In this document: piece after piece, positions 1 through 5,700 of the stretch | Layout: every line of letters begins with the position of its first letter | Numbering within the stretch: the first letter of the stretch is position 1 | Source: Deltaproteobacteria bacterium | GTDB lineage: Bacteria; Desulfobacterota; Desulfobacteria; Desulfobacterales; SG8-13 | Direction: 5' to 3' | DNA length: 9,400 nucleotides | Assembly (NCBI GenBank): GCA_030670715.1 | Contig: DAOVBC010000072.1 | Coordinates: 1-9,400 of the forward strand | Notes under the pieces: model-generated | Database searches by the model: none | What the model was told of the DNA's origin: nothing | Seen by the model: the letters and a program-made list of their open reading frames with translations, nothing else | Program-made: the position numbers and the translations under genes

Positions 1-1
1 C

Positions 2-1003
2 CGGGGGCTCAAAGCCGGCATTTCACCTGACAAAATAGTCTACTCCGGTATAGGGAAGCGTGTGGATGAAATCGACTACGCCCTGAGAACCCGGATCCTG
101 ATGTTCAATATCGAATCGCTGGAAGAACTCGAACTCATCAATCAAAGAGCCGCTGTTTTAAAAACGAGAGCACCGATTGCCATCCGCGTGAACCCCGATG
201 TGGATCCCCGGACCCACCCGTATATCTCCACCGGTTTGAAAAAGAACAAGTTCGGCATCGACACGACCACTGCAATTGAAGGCTACAAAGCTGCCGCAGA
301 ACTTGAAAACATCGATATCATCGGTATCGACTGTCACATCGGGTCCCAGATAACAGAAGTACAGCCCTTTAAAGACGCACTGGAAAGTCTTAAGACCCTG
401 ATGGCGGAGCTGGAACATCTTGGAATCGAAATCAAATACCTTGATATGGGTGGCGGCCTGGGCATTACTTATGATGATGAATCGCCGCCCCATCCGGAGG
501 AATACGCCCGGGCGATCTCTGCCTCTCTGAAGGATAGGCCCGTAAAACTGATACTGGAACCGGGAAGAGTCATCGCCGGAAATGCGGGAATCCTCGTTAC
601 CCGGGCGCTTTATCGCAAAGCGGGAGGTGTGAAGAACTTTATCATCGTTGATGCGGGGATGAACGACCTCCTGCGGCCGGCGCTTTACAGGGCCTACCAT
701 GCCATTGAGCCGGTTGTCATAACTGACAAAGGAACCGTCAAAGCGGATGTTGTGGGGCCGATTTGTGAAAGCAGTGATTACCTGGCCCAGGATCGTGAGG
801 TCGAACAGGTACAAAACGGTGAACTCATGGCCGTCATGAGCGCCGGGGCCTACGGATCTACGATGTCCTCCAATTACTGCTCCCGGCTCAGGGTCGCCGA
901 AGTAATGGTAAAAGATGATCAGTTCCATGTCGTGCGAGAGAGACAGACCTACGAAGATCTGGTGGCGGGGGAATCCGTGCCGCCGTTTATAGGTCAGGTT
1001 TAA
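2..1003 (+). CDS. lysA: Diaminopimelate decarboxylase, 5' end cut off by the window
   Basis: A PLP-dependent cytoplasmic enzyme that decarboxylates meso-diaminopimelate to L-lysine, the last step of lysine synthesis. The frame is open from base 2, so the gene runs in from outside the window. The GTG at 62 is an internal valine, not the start: the residues before it (LKAGISPDKIVYSGIGKR) fit the family. About 333 residues are visible of a usual 415-420, so the N-terminal part with the PLP-binding lysine is missing. Family motifs seen in order are GIDCHIGSQI, DMGGGLGITY (phosphate-binding glycine loop), LEPGRVIAGNAG, VDAGMNDLLRPALY, the catalytic-cysteine segment CESSDYLAQDRE, and AGAYGSTMSSNY near the C-terminus. 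dapF, whose product supplies the substrate of this enzyme, starts 27 bases downstream, so the pair is very likely one operon. The family call is secure. Confidence 0.96.
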   Translation, partial: RGLKAGISPDKIVYSGIGKRVDEIDYALRTRILMFNIESLEELELINQRAAVLKTRAPIAIRVNPDVDPRTHPYISTGLKKNKFGIDTTTAIEGYKAAAELENIDIIGIDCHIGSQITEVQPFKDALESLKTLMAELEHLGIEIKYLDMGGGLGITYDDESPPHPEEYARAISASLKDRPVKLILEPGRVIAGNAGILVTRALYRKAGGVKNFIIVDAGMNDLLRPALYRAYHAIEPVVITDKGTVKADVVGPICESSDYLAQDREVEQVQNGELMAVMSAGAYGSTMSSNYCSRLRVAEVMVKDDQFHVVRERQTYEDLVAGESVPPFIGQV

Positions 1004-1004
1004 T

Positions 1005-1028
1005 GTTCAAAGTTCTAGGTTCAAAGTT
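1005..1028 (+). repeat. Two direct copies of GTTCAAAGTT between lysA and dapF
   Basis: GTTCAAAGTT occurs at 1005-1014 and again at 1019-1028, with CTAG between. The pair fills almost the whole 27-base gap between the lysA stop and the dapF ATG, and takes the place where a Shine-Dalgarno would be expected. It may be a degenerate unit of a dispersed intergenic repeat. That is inference and cannot be tested from one window. Confidence 0.6.
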
Positions 1029-1030
1029 AA

Positions 1031-1855
1031 ATGGATAAAATTATTTTTTATAAAATAAGCGGCAGCGGCAATGATTTCATTCTCATCGACAATCGCAAAC
1101 CGGTGTTTGGCGATTTAGATTTAAAAAACCTCATCGTCAACGTTTGTCGCCGGAAGTTGTCCGTCGGTGCGGATGGTTTCATACTCATTGAGGACTCGGA
1201 TGTGGCCGATTTTAAATGGCGGTTTTATAATTCGGACGGCAGCCGGCCTGAAATGTGCGGTAACGGTGCCCGCTGTGCAGCCCGGTTTGCACATTTCAAA
1301 GGCATTGCAGGACCGACCCTGACATTTGAAACAGATGCAGGCATTGTTTCCTCCGAAATCGTCGGCGACAGGGTGAAGGTGAAAATGCCCGATCCCTCCG
1401 GTCTTAAAACCGACTTTTCGATTGAACTGAGCGCTGGACCCAGGACGGTCAGCAGCGTTAACACGGGCGTACCCCATGTTATACTGGAAGAATCCAAACT
1501 TGATGATGTCGACGTGTTTCGCTCCGGTCGCGAAATTCGCTATCATGACACCTTTGCTCCTCAGGGTACCAACGTCAACTTTGTCTCAGCTGCTGAACCG
1601 AACAAAATTGTCATTCGTACTTACGAGAGAGGGGTGGAGGATGAGACGCTGGCCTGCGGAACAGGTTCCATTGCCGCGGCACTGGTGACAGCGCTAAAAA
1701 GAGGGTGGGGAACGCCAGTTCGCGTATTGACCCGCAGCGGCATAACATTGACCATCCATTTTTCGGAAAATAAAGGTCGATTTCACGATGTCTATCTCGA
1801 AGGTGATGCCCGCATCATATACAAAGGCGAACTGTGGGAGGATGCTTACAAGTAG
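1031..1855 (+). CDS. dapF: Diaminopimelate epimerase
   Basis: A cofactor-independent cytoplasmic racemase that converts LL-diaminopimelate to meso-diaminopimelate, used both for peptidoglycan cross-linking and, through LysA, for lysine. The 274-residue product has the usual length and all key motifs: SGSGNDFILID (10-20), GADGFILIE (46-54), and the two catalytic thiols Cys76 in MCGNGAR and Cys209 in ACGTGS. NTGVPHVI (144-151) and the E-R-G-V-E-D-E-T segment before Cys209 also match. The protein has the two-fold pseudo-symmetry expected of the fold, one cysteine per half. The ATG at 1031 lies 27 bases after the lysA stop and gives the expected N-terminus (D-K-I-I-F-Y-K), but no Shine-Dalgarno precedes it, only a GTTCAAAGTT repeat. 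Translation may therefore depend on coupling to lysA (inference). Confidence 0.97.
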   Translation: MDKIIFYKISGSGNDFILIDNRKPVFGDLDLKNLIVNVCRRKLSVGADGFILIEDSDVADFKWRFYNSDGSRPEMCGNGARCAARFAHFKGIAGPTLTFETDAGIVSSEIVGDRVKVKMPDPSGLKTDFSIELSAGPRTVSSVNTGVPHVILEESKLDDVDVFRSGREIRYHDTFAPQGTNVNFVSAAEPNKIVIRTYERGVEDETLACGTGSIAAALVTALKRGWGTPVRVLTRSGITLTIHFSENKGRFHDVYLEGDARIIYKGELWEDAYK

Positions 1856-1875
1856 TATTTAAAATTGATATTTCT

Positions 1876-1899
1876 TCCGGGTATATGGCCCGGATTTTT
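1876..1899 (+). terminator. Weak hairpin plus T-run just before folK
   Basis: CCGGG at 1877-1881 pairs with CCCGG at 1889-1893 around a 7-base loop, with T1876/A1894 extending it by one pair. TTTTT follows at 1895-1899. The stem is short (5-6 pairs), so it would terminate only partly. The folK ATG is three bases further on, and the only purine patch available as a Shine-Dalgarno (CGGA, 1891-1894) lies inside the 3' arm. The hairpin could therefore reduce transcription, translation, or both for folK. Confidence 0.4.
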
Positions 1900-1901
1900 A
1901 T

Positions 1902-2399
1902 ATGAAATGGCACACCGCATACATATCCGTCGGTTCCAACCTGGGCGATAAGCTCGACAACTGTAAAAAGGGTATTGCCGCTTTGTCCCGGGAGGGGGTG
2001 ACGACGGTTACCGCCCGGTCCTGTTTTTATAAGACCGACCCGGTCGACTATATGGCCCAGGACTGGTTCATCAATGCGGCGGTGAAGATCTTAACCGTGC
2101 TGGAGCCCCTGTCCCTCCTGGATGATCTGAAGAAGATCCAGCGCAGAGCCGGAAGAACACACGATCCGATCCGATTCGGACCGCGGATACTTGATCTGGA
2201 CATTATCTTCTATGATGAGGTGGTGATCGACTCGGAAGTTATCGTATTGCCGCATCCAAGGATGCATAAAAGATGCTTTGTCTTAAAACCGATTTGTGAT
2301 ATAGATCCACAAACTATCCATCCTGTCTTAAAAGAAGACGTGCAAACTCTTTTGAGCAACCTGGACGACGATACCCAGGGAGTAGAGCGTTACCCATGA
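1902..2399 (+). CDS. folK: 2-amino-4-hydroxy-6-hydroxymethyldihydropteridine pyrophosphokinase (HPPK)
   Basis: HPPK transfers pyrophosphate from ATP to 6-hydroxymethyl-7,8-dihydropterin, the step before dihydropteroate synthase in folate synthesis; it is cytoplasmic and monomeric. The 165-residue protein has the family length. It shows the N-terminal AYISVGSNLGDK (6-17), a VNAAV-like strand (INAAV, 57-61), and the signature RFGPRILDLDIIFYDE (91-106), in which Asp98 and Asp100 correspond to the two Mg-binding aspartates. The C-terminal LPHPRMHKRCFVLKP (116-130) is also typical. The ATG at 1902 puts the first conserved strand at the usual distance. It lies 46 bases after dapF, behind a small hairpin that covers the ribosome-binding region. 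The stop overlaps the next start (ATGA, 2396-2399), so the following small gene is probably translationally coupled. Confidence 0.95.
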   Translation: MKWHTAYISVGSNLGDKLDNCKKGIAALSREGVTTVTARSCFYKTDPVDYMAQDWFINAAVKILTVLEPLSLLDDLKKIQRRAGRTHDPIRFGPRILDLDIIFYDEVVIDSEVIVLPHPRMHKRCFVLKPICDIDPQTIHPVLKEDVQTLLSNLDDDTQGVERYP

Positions 2400-2665
2400 G
2401 ACTGTTAATATTCGCCGCCCTGGCATACCTGGTTTACCGGGGAGTGAAATCGTGGATATTGAAAAATACAACCCCGTCAAATAGTTCGGCCCTCGGCCGA
2501 AGCGCCGGCGAAATCGATGACGTGATGGTGAAAGATCCCTATTGCGAAGTTTATTTTCCAAAAAGAAAGGGCGTGCATCTGAAACTGAAAGGACAGGATC
2601 TGATTTTCTGCAGCAAGGAATGCCGGGATAAATTTATTGCTGAAAGAACAAGACCGGAAAGATGA
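2396..2665 (+). CDS. Small membrane-anchored protein with a YHS-like cysteine motif
   Basis: An 89-residue protein of unknown function. Residues 2-15 are hydrophobic (RLLIFAALAYLVYR) and look like an uncleaved N-terminal anchor or signal-anchor. A polar linker (about 22-42) follows, then a small domain with D-P-x-C (Cys50) and F-C-S-K-E-C-R-D-K-F (Cys72, Cys76). This Cys...CSxxCxxxF spacing resembles YHS/TRASH-type metal-binding modules found on metal transport and repair proteins, so metal binding is plausible but not shown. The ATG overlaps the folK stop as ATGA, which fixes the start and suggests coupled translation. No functional link to folate is implied. A 63-base gap with no recognised feature other than the pgsA ribosome-binding site follows. 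Confidence 0.85.
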   Translation: MRLLIFAALAYLVYRGVKSWILKNTTPSNSSALGRSAGEIDDVMVKDPYCEVYFPKRKGVHLKLKGQDLIFCSKECRDKFIAERTRPER

Positions 2666-2716
2666 ACCTGGCGATCACAATGTCTGGAACCGGACCTGGG
2701 AATAATACAACAAAAT

Positions 2717-2722
2717 AAGGAA
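2717..2722 (+). promoter_or_regulatory. Ribosome-binding site of pgsA
   Basis: AAGGAA lies six bases before the ATG at 2729 and supports that start. Confidence 0.7.
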
Positions 2723-2728
2723 TAAACG

Positions 2729-3295
2729 ATGGTAAAGGACGGTAATTTGAAGCAGGTGCTGAGTCACCCCAACAGCCTGACCCTTTTTCGGATTGCCGCC
2801 GTGCCGGTGATCGTCATTTTGCTGATCTTTCCGAACCGATATTTTACCGTACTTGCCGCACTCATTTTCAGCGCTGCTGCGATTACAGATTACCTGGACG
2901 GATATCTGGCGCGGCGGAAAGGGCTGGTATCCACCCTCGGCAAAGTGATGGATCCGGTGGCGGACAAACTGCTGGTTTCATCCGCGTTTATCATGATGAC
3001 GTCCCATGGCTGGATTCCGGCTTGGATGGTCTGCATTATCATCGGGCGCGAACTGGCAGTGACGGGCCTGCGCAATATCATTGCCGAAAAAGGTGAGGAT
3101 GTTTCCGCTTCCTGGCTGGGAAAATACAAAACCGGTTTTCAGATCGCCGCTATCATACCCCTTATGTTCCACTATCCTTACTTCGGGATCAATCTTCACG
3201 GCATCGGCTATTTCTTTTTGCTGGGTGCGCTGGTTTTTACCATCTGGTCTGGGGCCGATTATTTTATAAGGTTCAGGAAGCTGCTTAAGATTTAA
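2729..3295 (+). CDS. pgsA: CDP-diacylglycerol--glycerol-3-phosphate 3-phosphatidyltransferase
   Basis: An inner-membrane enzyme that makes phosphatidylglycerol phosphate from CDP-diacylglycerol and glycerol-3-phosphate, the committed step toward phosphatidylglycerol and cardiolipin. The 188-residue product matches the family length. The CDP-alcohol phosphotransferase signature D-x2-D-G-x2-A-R-x8-G-x3-D-x3-D is complete: Asp54, Asp57-Gly58, Ala61-Arg62, Gly71, Asp75, Asp79. The opening N-S-L-T-L-F-R (15-21) and the GREL..TGLR segment (106-115) mark PgsA among the family. Several hydrophobic segments (about 25-52, 81-105, 136-148, 159-175) fit a polytopic membrane protein. tRNA-Gly and tRNA-Cys follow 62 bases downstream, the same order as pgsA-glyW-cysT in E. 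coli. Confidence 0.94.
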   Translation: MVKDGNLKQVLSHPNSLTLFRIAAVPVIVILLIFPNRYFTVLAALIFSAAAITDYLDGYLARRKGLVSTLGKVMDPVADKLLVSSAFIMMTSHGWIPAWMVCIIIGRELAVTGLRNIIAEKGEDVSASWLGKYKTGFQIAAIIPLMFHYPYFGINLHGIGYFFLLGALVFTIWSGADYFIRFRKLLKI

Positions 3296-3313
3296 CGGAA
3301 GAAAGCTTTTTTA

Positions 3314-3342
3314 TTGACATTGTTATCATTTGTCGTTAAACA
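3314..3342 (+). promoter_or_regulatory. Promoter of the tRNA-Gly/tRNA-Cys unit
   Basis: A perfect -35 box TTGACA lies at 3314-3319. Seventeen bases later comes the weaker -10 TAAACA (3337-3342). Transcription would start near 3349, eight to ten bases before the tRNA-Gly 5' end. The position between the pgsA stop and the tRNAs supports independent transcription of the tRNAs. Confidence 0.6.
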
Positions 3343-3357
3343 GATATCCGTCGTTGG

Positions 3358-3432
3358 GCGGGAATAACTCAGTGGTAGAGTGCGACCTTGCCAAGGTCGA
3401 AGTCGCGGGTTCAAATCCCGTTTCCCGCTCCA
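3358..3432 (+). tRNA. tRNA-Gly (anticodon GCC)
   Basis: A full cloverleaf is visible. The acceptor stem is GCGGGAA/TTCCCGC (3358-3364/3422-3428), the D stem ACTC/GAGT, and the anticodon stem CGACC/GGTCG around loop TTGCCAA with anticodon GCC at 3390-3392. The T arm is GCGGG-TTCAAAT-CCCGT. The discriminator base is T3429, and the CCA end is encoded (3430-3432). Confidence 0.97.
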
Positions 3433-3440
3433 TTTTTTTG

Positions 3441-3515
<75 letters not shown>

Positions 3516-3523
3516 GAAAAAAC

Positions 3524-3559
3524 AAGGGCTTAAAGCAAATCGCTTTAAGCCCTTTTTTT
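3524..3559 (+). terminator. Strong intrinsic terminator, usable in both directions
   Basis: GGGCTTAAAGC (3526-3536) pairs perfectly with GCTTTAAGCCC (3542-3552) around a 5-base loop, with two further A-T pairs outside. Seven T follow on the + strand (3553-3559). On the - strand the same stem is followed by TTGTTTTTT. It ends the tRNA transcript from the left and probably also the leftward transcript of the convergent membrane-protein gene. Confidence 0.92.
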
Positions 3560-3624
3560 GGCCCGCCGGGAAGCCAATCAATCAACGCTTTTTTCATGTT
3601 GACCCATCTGACGAGGATATGTAC

Positions 3625-4092
3625 TCAGGCTAATATAAAGGAATTTTTTAGTGTCAGAAATGCCAAGATACTCCAAAAAACCATCAGGAAAAAATAGAAG
3701 AATTTGTGCTCACGGAGAACGGAAATTTTTGGCTGGAAATGTTTTTTCGATACAGATTTCCTGCCCTGTTTAATAATACCTTTGAAATAATTTAATCCTG
3801 ATTCTTTCTTAAATAGAAAAGTTTTAAACACGCTCAAGTGGTATGATGGCATTGAGAATTCGGTTGCAAAACCCATAACAGCGACTATAAATGACAAAGC
3901 GCATACCGTTATGCCGGTGATGGGTTCATTATAGGCTGCAGTTACGCTTTTTATAATTACATACGTTAAAGCGACTGCATTGTAATAACAGATAAATTTT
4001 AGTATCTTATAACGACGATCAATCCAATGTATGGTGGTTCGTACAAGGTCTTCAGGTGGAATCGTCCCATAATCGAACACTCGACTTTCCAA
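3625..4092 (-). CDS. Hypothetical three-helix membrane protein
   Basis: Not recognised. About 155 residues with three hydrophobic segments, roughly 31-52, 60-80 and 131-148 from the chosen start. A lysine/arginine-rich region sits between helices 2 and 3, and a short polar N-terminus precedes helix 1. The start is set by GGAGGT at 4104-4099, six bases before a TTG at 4092-4090. A GTG at 4110-4108 in the same frame would add six residues but would place this Shine-Dalgarno inside the gene. Base composition is much lower in GC than lysA or fusA (15 G/C in 60 bases at 3781-3840), which suggests a different origin or relaxed selection. It lies 71 bases downstream of a helix-turn-helix gene in the same direction and converges on the tRNA terminator. 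Confidence 0.65.
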   Translation of the reverse strand: MESRVFDYGTIPPEDLVRTTIHWIDRRYKILKFICYYNAVALTYVIIKSVTAAYNEPITGITVCALSFIVAVMGFATEFSMPSYHLSVFKTFLFKKESGLNYFKGIIKQGRKSVSKKHFQPKISVLREHKFFYFFLMVFWSILAFLTLKNSFILA

Positions 4093-4110
4093 ACCGACAC
4101 CTCCATGCAC

Positions 4111-4144
4111 CCTGGTTTCTAATCGAACTCGTGAAATATCCAGG
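4111..4144. repeat. Imperfect inverted repeat between the HTH and membrane-protein genes
   Basis: CCTGG-TTTC (4111-4119) is complementary to GAAA-TAT-CCAGG (4133-4144), with a three-base bulge. It lies directly upstream of the membrane-protein ribosome-binding site. It could be an operator or an intercistronic mRNA hairpin. No T-run makes it a terminator. Confidence 0.35.
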
Positions 4145-4163
4145 ATAGTCGACTTACGCTTTT

Positions 4164-4373
4164 TTATCTTCCACCGGTAATCTTTTTATCAATTCGCATT
4201 TCAGGATTTCGTTTTAAAAACTCAACCGTACCCCCGGTGATCATCACTTTGTTACCAATCTTCTCATAGGGCAGACGGCCTCTTGTATACAGCTCATGCA
4301 AACTTTGTCTTGAACGTCCCAGTTCTCTGGCTGCCTCTGTCAGCGTATAAAATTTCAGAATGAGTTTTTCCAC
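4164..4373 (-). CDS. Small helix-turn-helix (excisionase/MerR-like) DNA-binding protein
   Basis: A protein of about 69 residues that is almost entirely one DNA-binding domain. Y-T-L-T-E-A-A-R-E-L-G-R-S-R-Q-S-L (9-25) forms the helix-turn-helix. H-E-L-Y-T-R-G-R-L-P-Y-E-K-I-G-N-K-V-M-I (26-45) is the wing typical of excisionase-type MerR-like domains (HTH_17). The basic tail has no visible second domain. The GTG at 4373 gives the expected N-terminus, but AGAGGT (4391-4386) is 12 bases away, which is rather long. The frame stays open to a TTG at 4460, but that extension is proline/tryptophan-rich and not domain-like. Such proteins act as transcription regulators, recombination directionality factors or antitoxin-like regulators; nothing here decides which. 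It may regulate its own unit with the downstream membrane protein. Confidence 0.72.
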   Translation of the reverse strand: MEKLILKFYTLTEAARELGRSRQSLHELYTRGRLPYEKIGNKVMITGGTVEFLKRNPEMRIDKKITGGR

Positions 4374-4477
4374 TATACAAGCAGGACCTCTAAATTTCCA
4401 ATGAACCGCCGTCTTGGATATGAACCAAGGGCACGCAAACCCGGGTGGGCGTGGTATCAATAACCGTCACAAACAAG

Positions 4478-4552
4478 CTAAACCGGACAGGTGATGACCA
4501 GTAAAATAAATGACAGAACTAATGTGAGATATCCGGATATCCAGTATGTCAT
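4478..4552 (-). CDS. 24-residue single-pass membrane peptide
   Basis: A very short open frame with strong translation signals. AAGGAGGA (4569-4562) stands nine bases before an ATG at 4552-4550, and the frame ends at TAG (4480-4478). The peptide starts M-T-Y-W-I-S-G-Y and continues as an unbroken hydrophobic stretch (residues 9-21) ending T-C-P-V, so it should span the membrane once. The size and N-terminus recall small accessory subunits of membrane complexes such as KdpF, but the C-terminal P-E-K/R-F of KdpF is absent and no kdp genes are in view. It lies 104 bases upstream of the helix-turn-helix gene on the same strand and behind a promoter-like sequence. The coding call rests on the ribosome-binding site and composition, not on homology. 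Confidence 0.5.
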   Translation of the reverse strand: MTYWISGYLTLVLSFILLVITCPV

Positions 4553-4561
4553 CGTGTTAAG

Positions 4562-4569
4562 TCCTCCTT
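4562..4569 (-). promoter_or_regulatory. Near-perfect Shine-Dalgarno for the 24-residue peptide
   Basis: On the - strand AAGGAGGA is complementary to most of the anti-Shine-Dalgarno of 16S rRNA. It is one of the strongest such sites in the window, and the only start codon it serves is the ATG at 4552. Confidence 0.7.
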
Positions 4570-4635
4570 GTGCAGGAATGCTCCTGAATTTTGTACCTCT
4601 CAATGAAAATCAATCAGCCGGTGAGCTGTGCCTAT

Positions 4636-4663
4636 TTCTTACATAAAATTATAAGTTTGTCAA
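4636..4663 (-). promoter_or_regulatory. Candidate leftward promoter for the peptide/HTH/membrane unit
   Basis: On the - strand a perfect -35 TTGACA (4663-4658) is followed after 16 bases by TAAGAA (4641-4636) as a weak -10. Transcription would start near 4630, about 60 bases before the Shine-Dalgarno of the small peptide. The -35 lies inside one copy of a 12-base repeat. Confidence 0.45.
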
Positions 4664-4751
4664 GAAAAAAATAATTTAAAATCATATAACCTATTAAAAT
4701 ATAATTTAAATTATAATATTCATAAATAATCAATAGATTAGTTTGTCAAGA
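4654..4751. repeat. Paired 12-base repeat AGTTTGTCAAGA flanking an AT-rich tract
   Basis: AGTTTGTCAAGA occurs at 4654-4665 and 4740-4751, 86 bases apart start to start. Each copy contains TTGACA on the - strand. Between them the DNA is almost pure A/T (8 G/C in 4661-4740) and includes the perfect 16-base palindrome TATAATTTAAATTATA at 4700-4715. Together this looks like a control region with tandem promoters or a regulator/H-NS-type binding tract. It contains no gene. Confidence 0.55.
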
Positions 4752-4935
4752 TAAAAGATTTGAATATTTCCGCTGGGAAGGTAAGTATTTTTTCTAAAGA
4801 TGTCGGAAGGGGGCATCGGGAGATCGAGAGGGGGCGTATAAATCAGATTTAATCCGTGCTGATACCGCGACCACTTGCGGTGTGAGGCTTAATTAACGGT
4901 GAGAAATTTTTTGGTTTGTAATGATAAAATGGAAA
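4752..4935. other. Non-coding stretch downstream of the hydrolase gene
   Basis: No credible gene. The only visible structures are two AGGGGGC boxes in a purine-rich patch (about 4804-4837) and a small hairpin ACCGC/GCGGT (4864-4868/4877-4881) without a T-run. No clear terminator was found for the leftward hydrolase transcript. With the AT-rich tract to its left, the whole 4570-4935 interval is gene-free as far as I can see. Confidence 0.6.
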
Positions 4936-5700
4936 TTATTGAAGGATCTGATTATCAAGAAAAATATCCCATATCTTCTTGAACGTGGAGAATCGATGCC
5001 CGCCATCGATAATGATGACCCGATCACGGGGGAGGTAGCTCGCCAGCAACTCCTGGGCATCGTAATAGAGATCGTCGTCACCGATACCCAGGTAGATCGG
5101 AGGCTGTCCGTCGGGTTCTCCGTTGTACTGTTTTAACCAGTCCCAAAGCATCCGCTGCCAGTCTTCGTCTTTGTCATACGGGCCCGGCGTCCATTGCTTC
5201 AAGCCCCCTGCTTTTGAAATTTCATCTATAATGGACTGATATCCCAAAAAAGGACCCAGCGAGAGCACCCCGTCAATATCTTCGGTATGATTTTTAAGGT
5301 AAAGAATCGAACCGAATCCGCCCATGGAAACGCCTACGAGCCAGATCTTTTTATAGCCGCTGGCCTTGGCCGGCTTGATCACGTCCTCGGTGAGCCGTTC
5401 ATCGAGCGTACGGTTTTCGTAATATAATAAATGCGCATTCGGGGCGACCATATCATATAACAGGCCCCTTTTTCGCACCGCTTCGACAAATCCTTCCGTT
5501 TCGAAACATTTGTGTCCGGCTATCGGGCAATTAAGGGTTCCTCCCATACCGCGCAGAAATACAATTAGATTTTTGTTTCTCTCCGGGGTAGATTGATATG
5601 AAAGCGTTTCAAGAGGCGCTTTGCCGCTCCACATACAACCGGCCAGTATCACTGTCGTAAGCAGCAGCACCTTTGCCAAATGCACCTGATGCTTTGCCAT
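4936..5700 (-). CDS. Lipoprotein of the alpha/beta-hydrolase (esterase-like) fold
   Basis: A 254-residue protein with a lipoprotein signal: a hydrophobic stretch at 8-20 and lipobox I-L-A-G-C with Cys22 as the predicted lipidated residue, so it should be anchored on the periplasmic face. The mature part has an alpha/beta-hydrolase layout. LIVFLRGMGG (45-54) is the probable oxyanion strand-loop, GVSMGG (123-128) the nucleophile elbow with Ser125, G-I-G-D-D-D (205-210) the likely acid, and GGHRF (233-237) the catalytic His235. This suggests an esterase, thioesterase or related serine hydrolase; the substrate cannot be told. Its ATG is preceded at five bases by AAAGGAGG (5713-5706), a strong ribosome-binding site. 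It follows the ATPase gene by 143 bases in the same direction and may share its transcript. Confidence 0.88.
   Translation of the reverse strand: MAKHQVHLAKVLLLTTVILAGCMWSGKAPLETLSYQSTPERNKNLIVFLRGMGGTLNCPIAGHKCFETEGFVEAVRKRGLLYDMVAPNAHLLYYENRTLDERLTEDVIKPAKASGYKKIWLVGVSMGGFGSILYLKNHTEDIDGVLSLGPFLGYQSIIDEISKAGGLKQWTPGPYDKDEDWQRMLWDWLKQYNGEPDGQPPIYLGIGDDDLYYDAQELLASYLPRDRVIIIDGGHRFSTFKKIWDIFLDNQILQ

Noticed and set aside
158..928. 256-codon frame opposite lysA
   Set aside because: It lies wholly antisense to a clear lysA; a long mirror frame is expected from codon bias.
4413..4429. CTTGG/CCAAG hairpin between the peptide and HTH genes
   Set aside because: A five-pair stem with no T-run is too weak to call a terminator.
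4661..4751. Possible CRISPR array or replication origin in the AT-rich tract
   Set aside because: There are only two repeat copies and no spacer periodicity; no clustered DnaA boxes or iterons were seen.
3516..4900. Possible attachment-site duplicate of the tRNA-Cys 3' end
   Set aside because: By eye I found no second copy of the T-arm/acceptor sequence in the AT-rich region, and no integrase. An element boundary is not supported.
4921..5136. 71-codon + strand frame overlapping the hydrolase 3' end
   Set aside because: It is mostly antisense to the hydrolase and has no ribosome-binding site.
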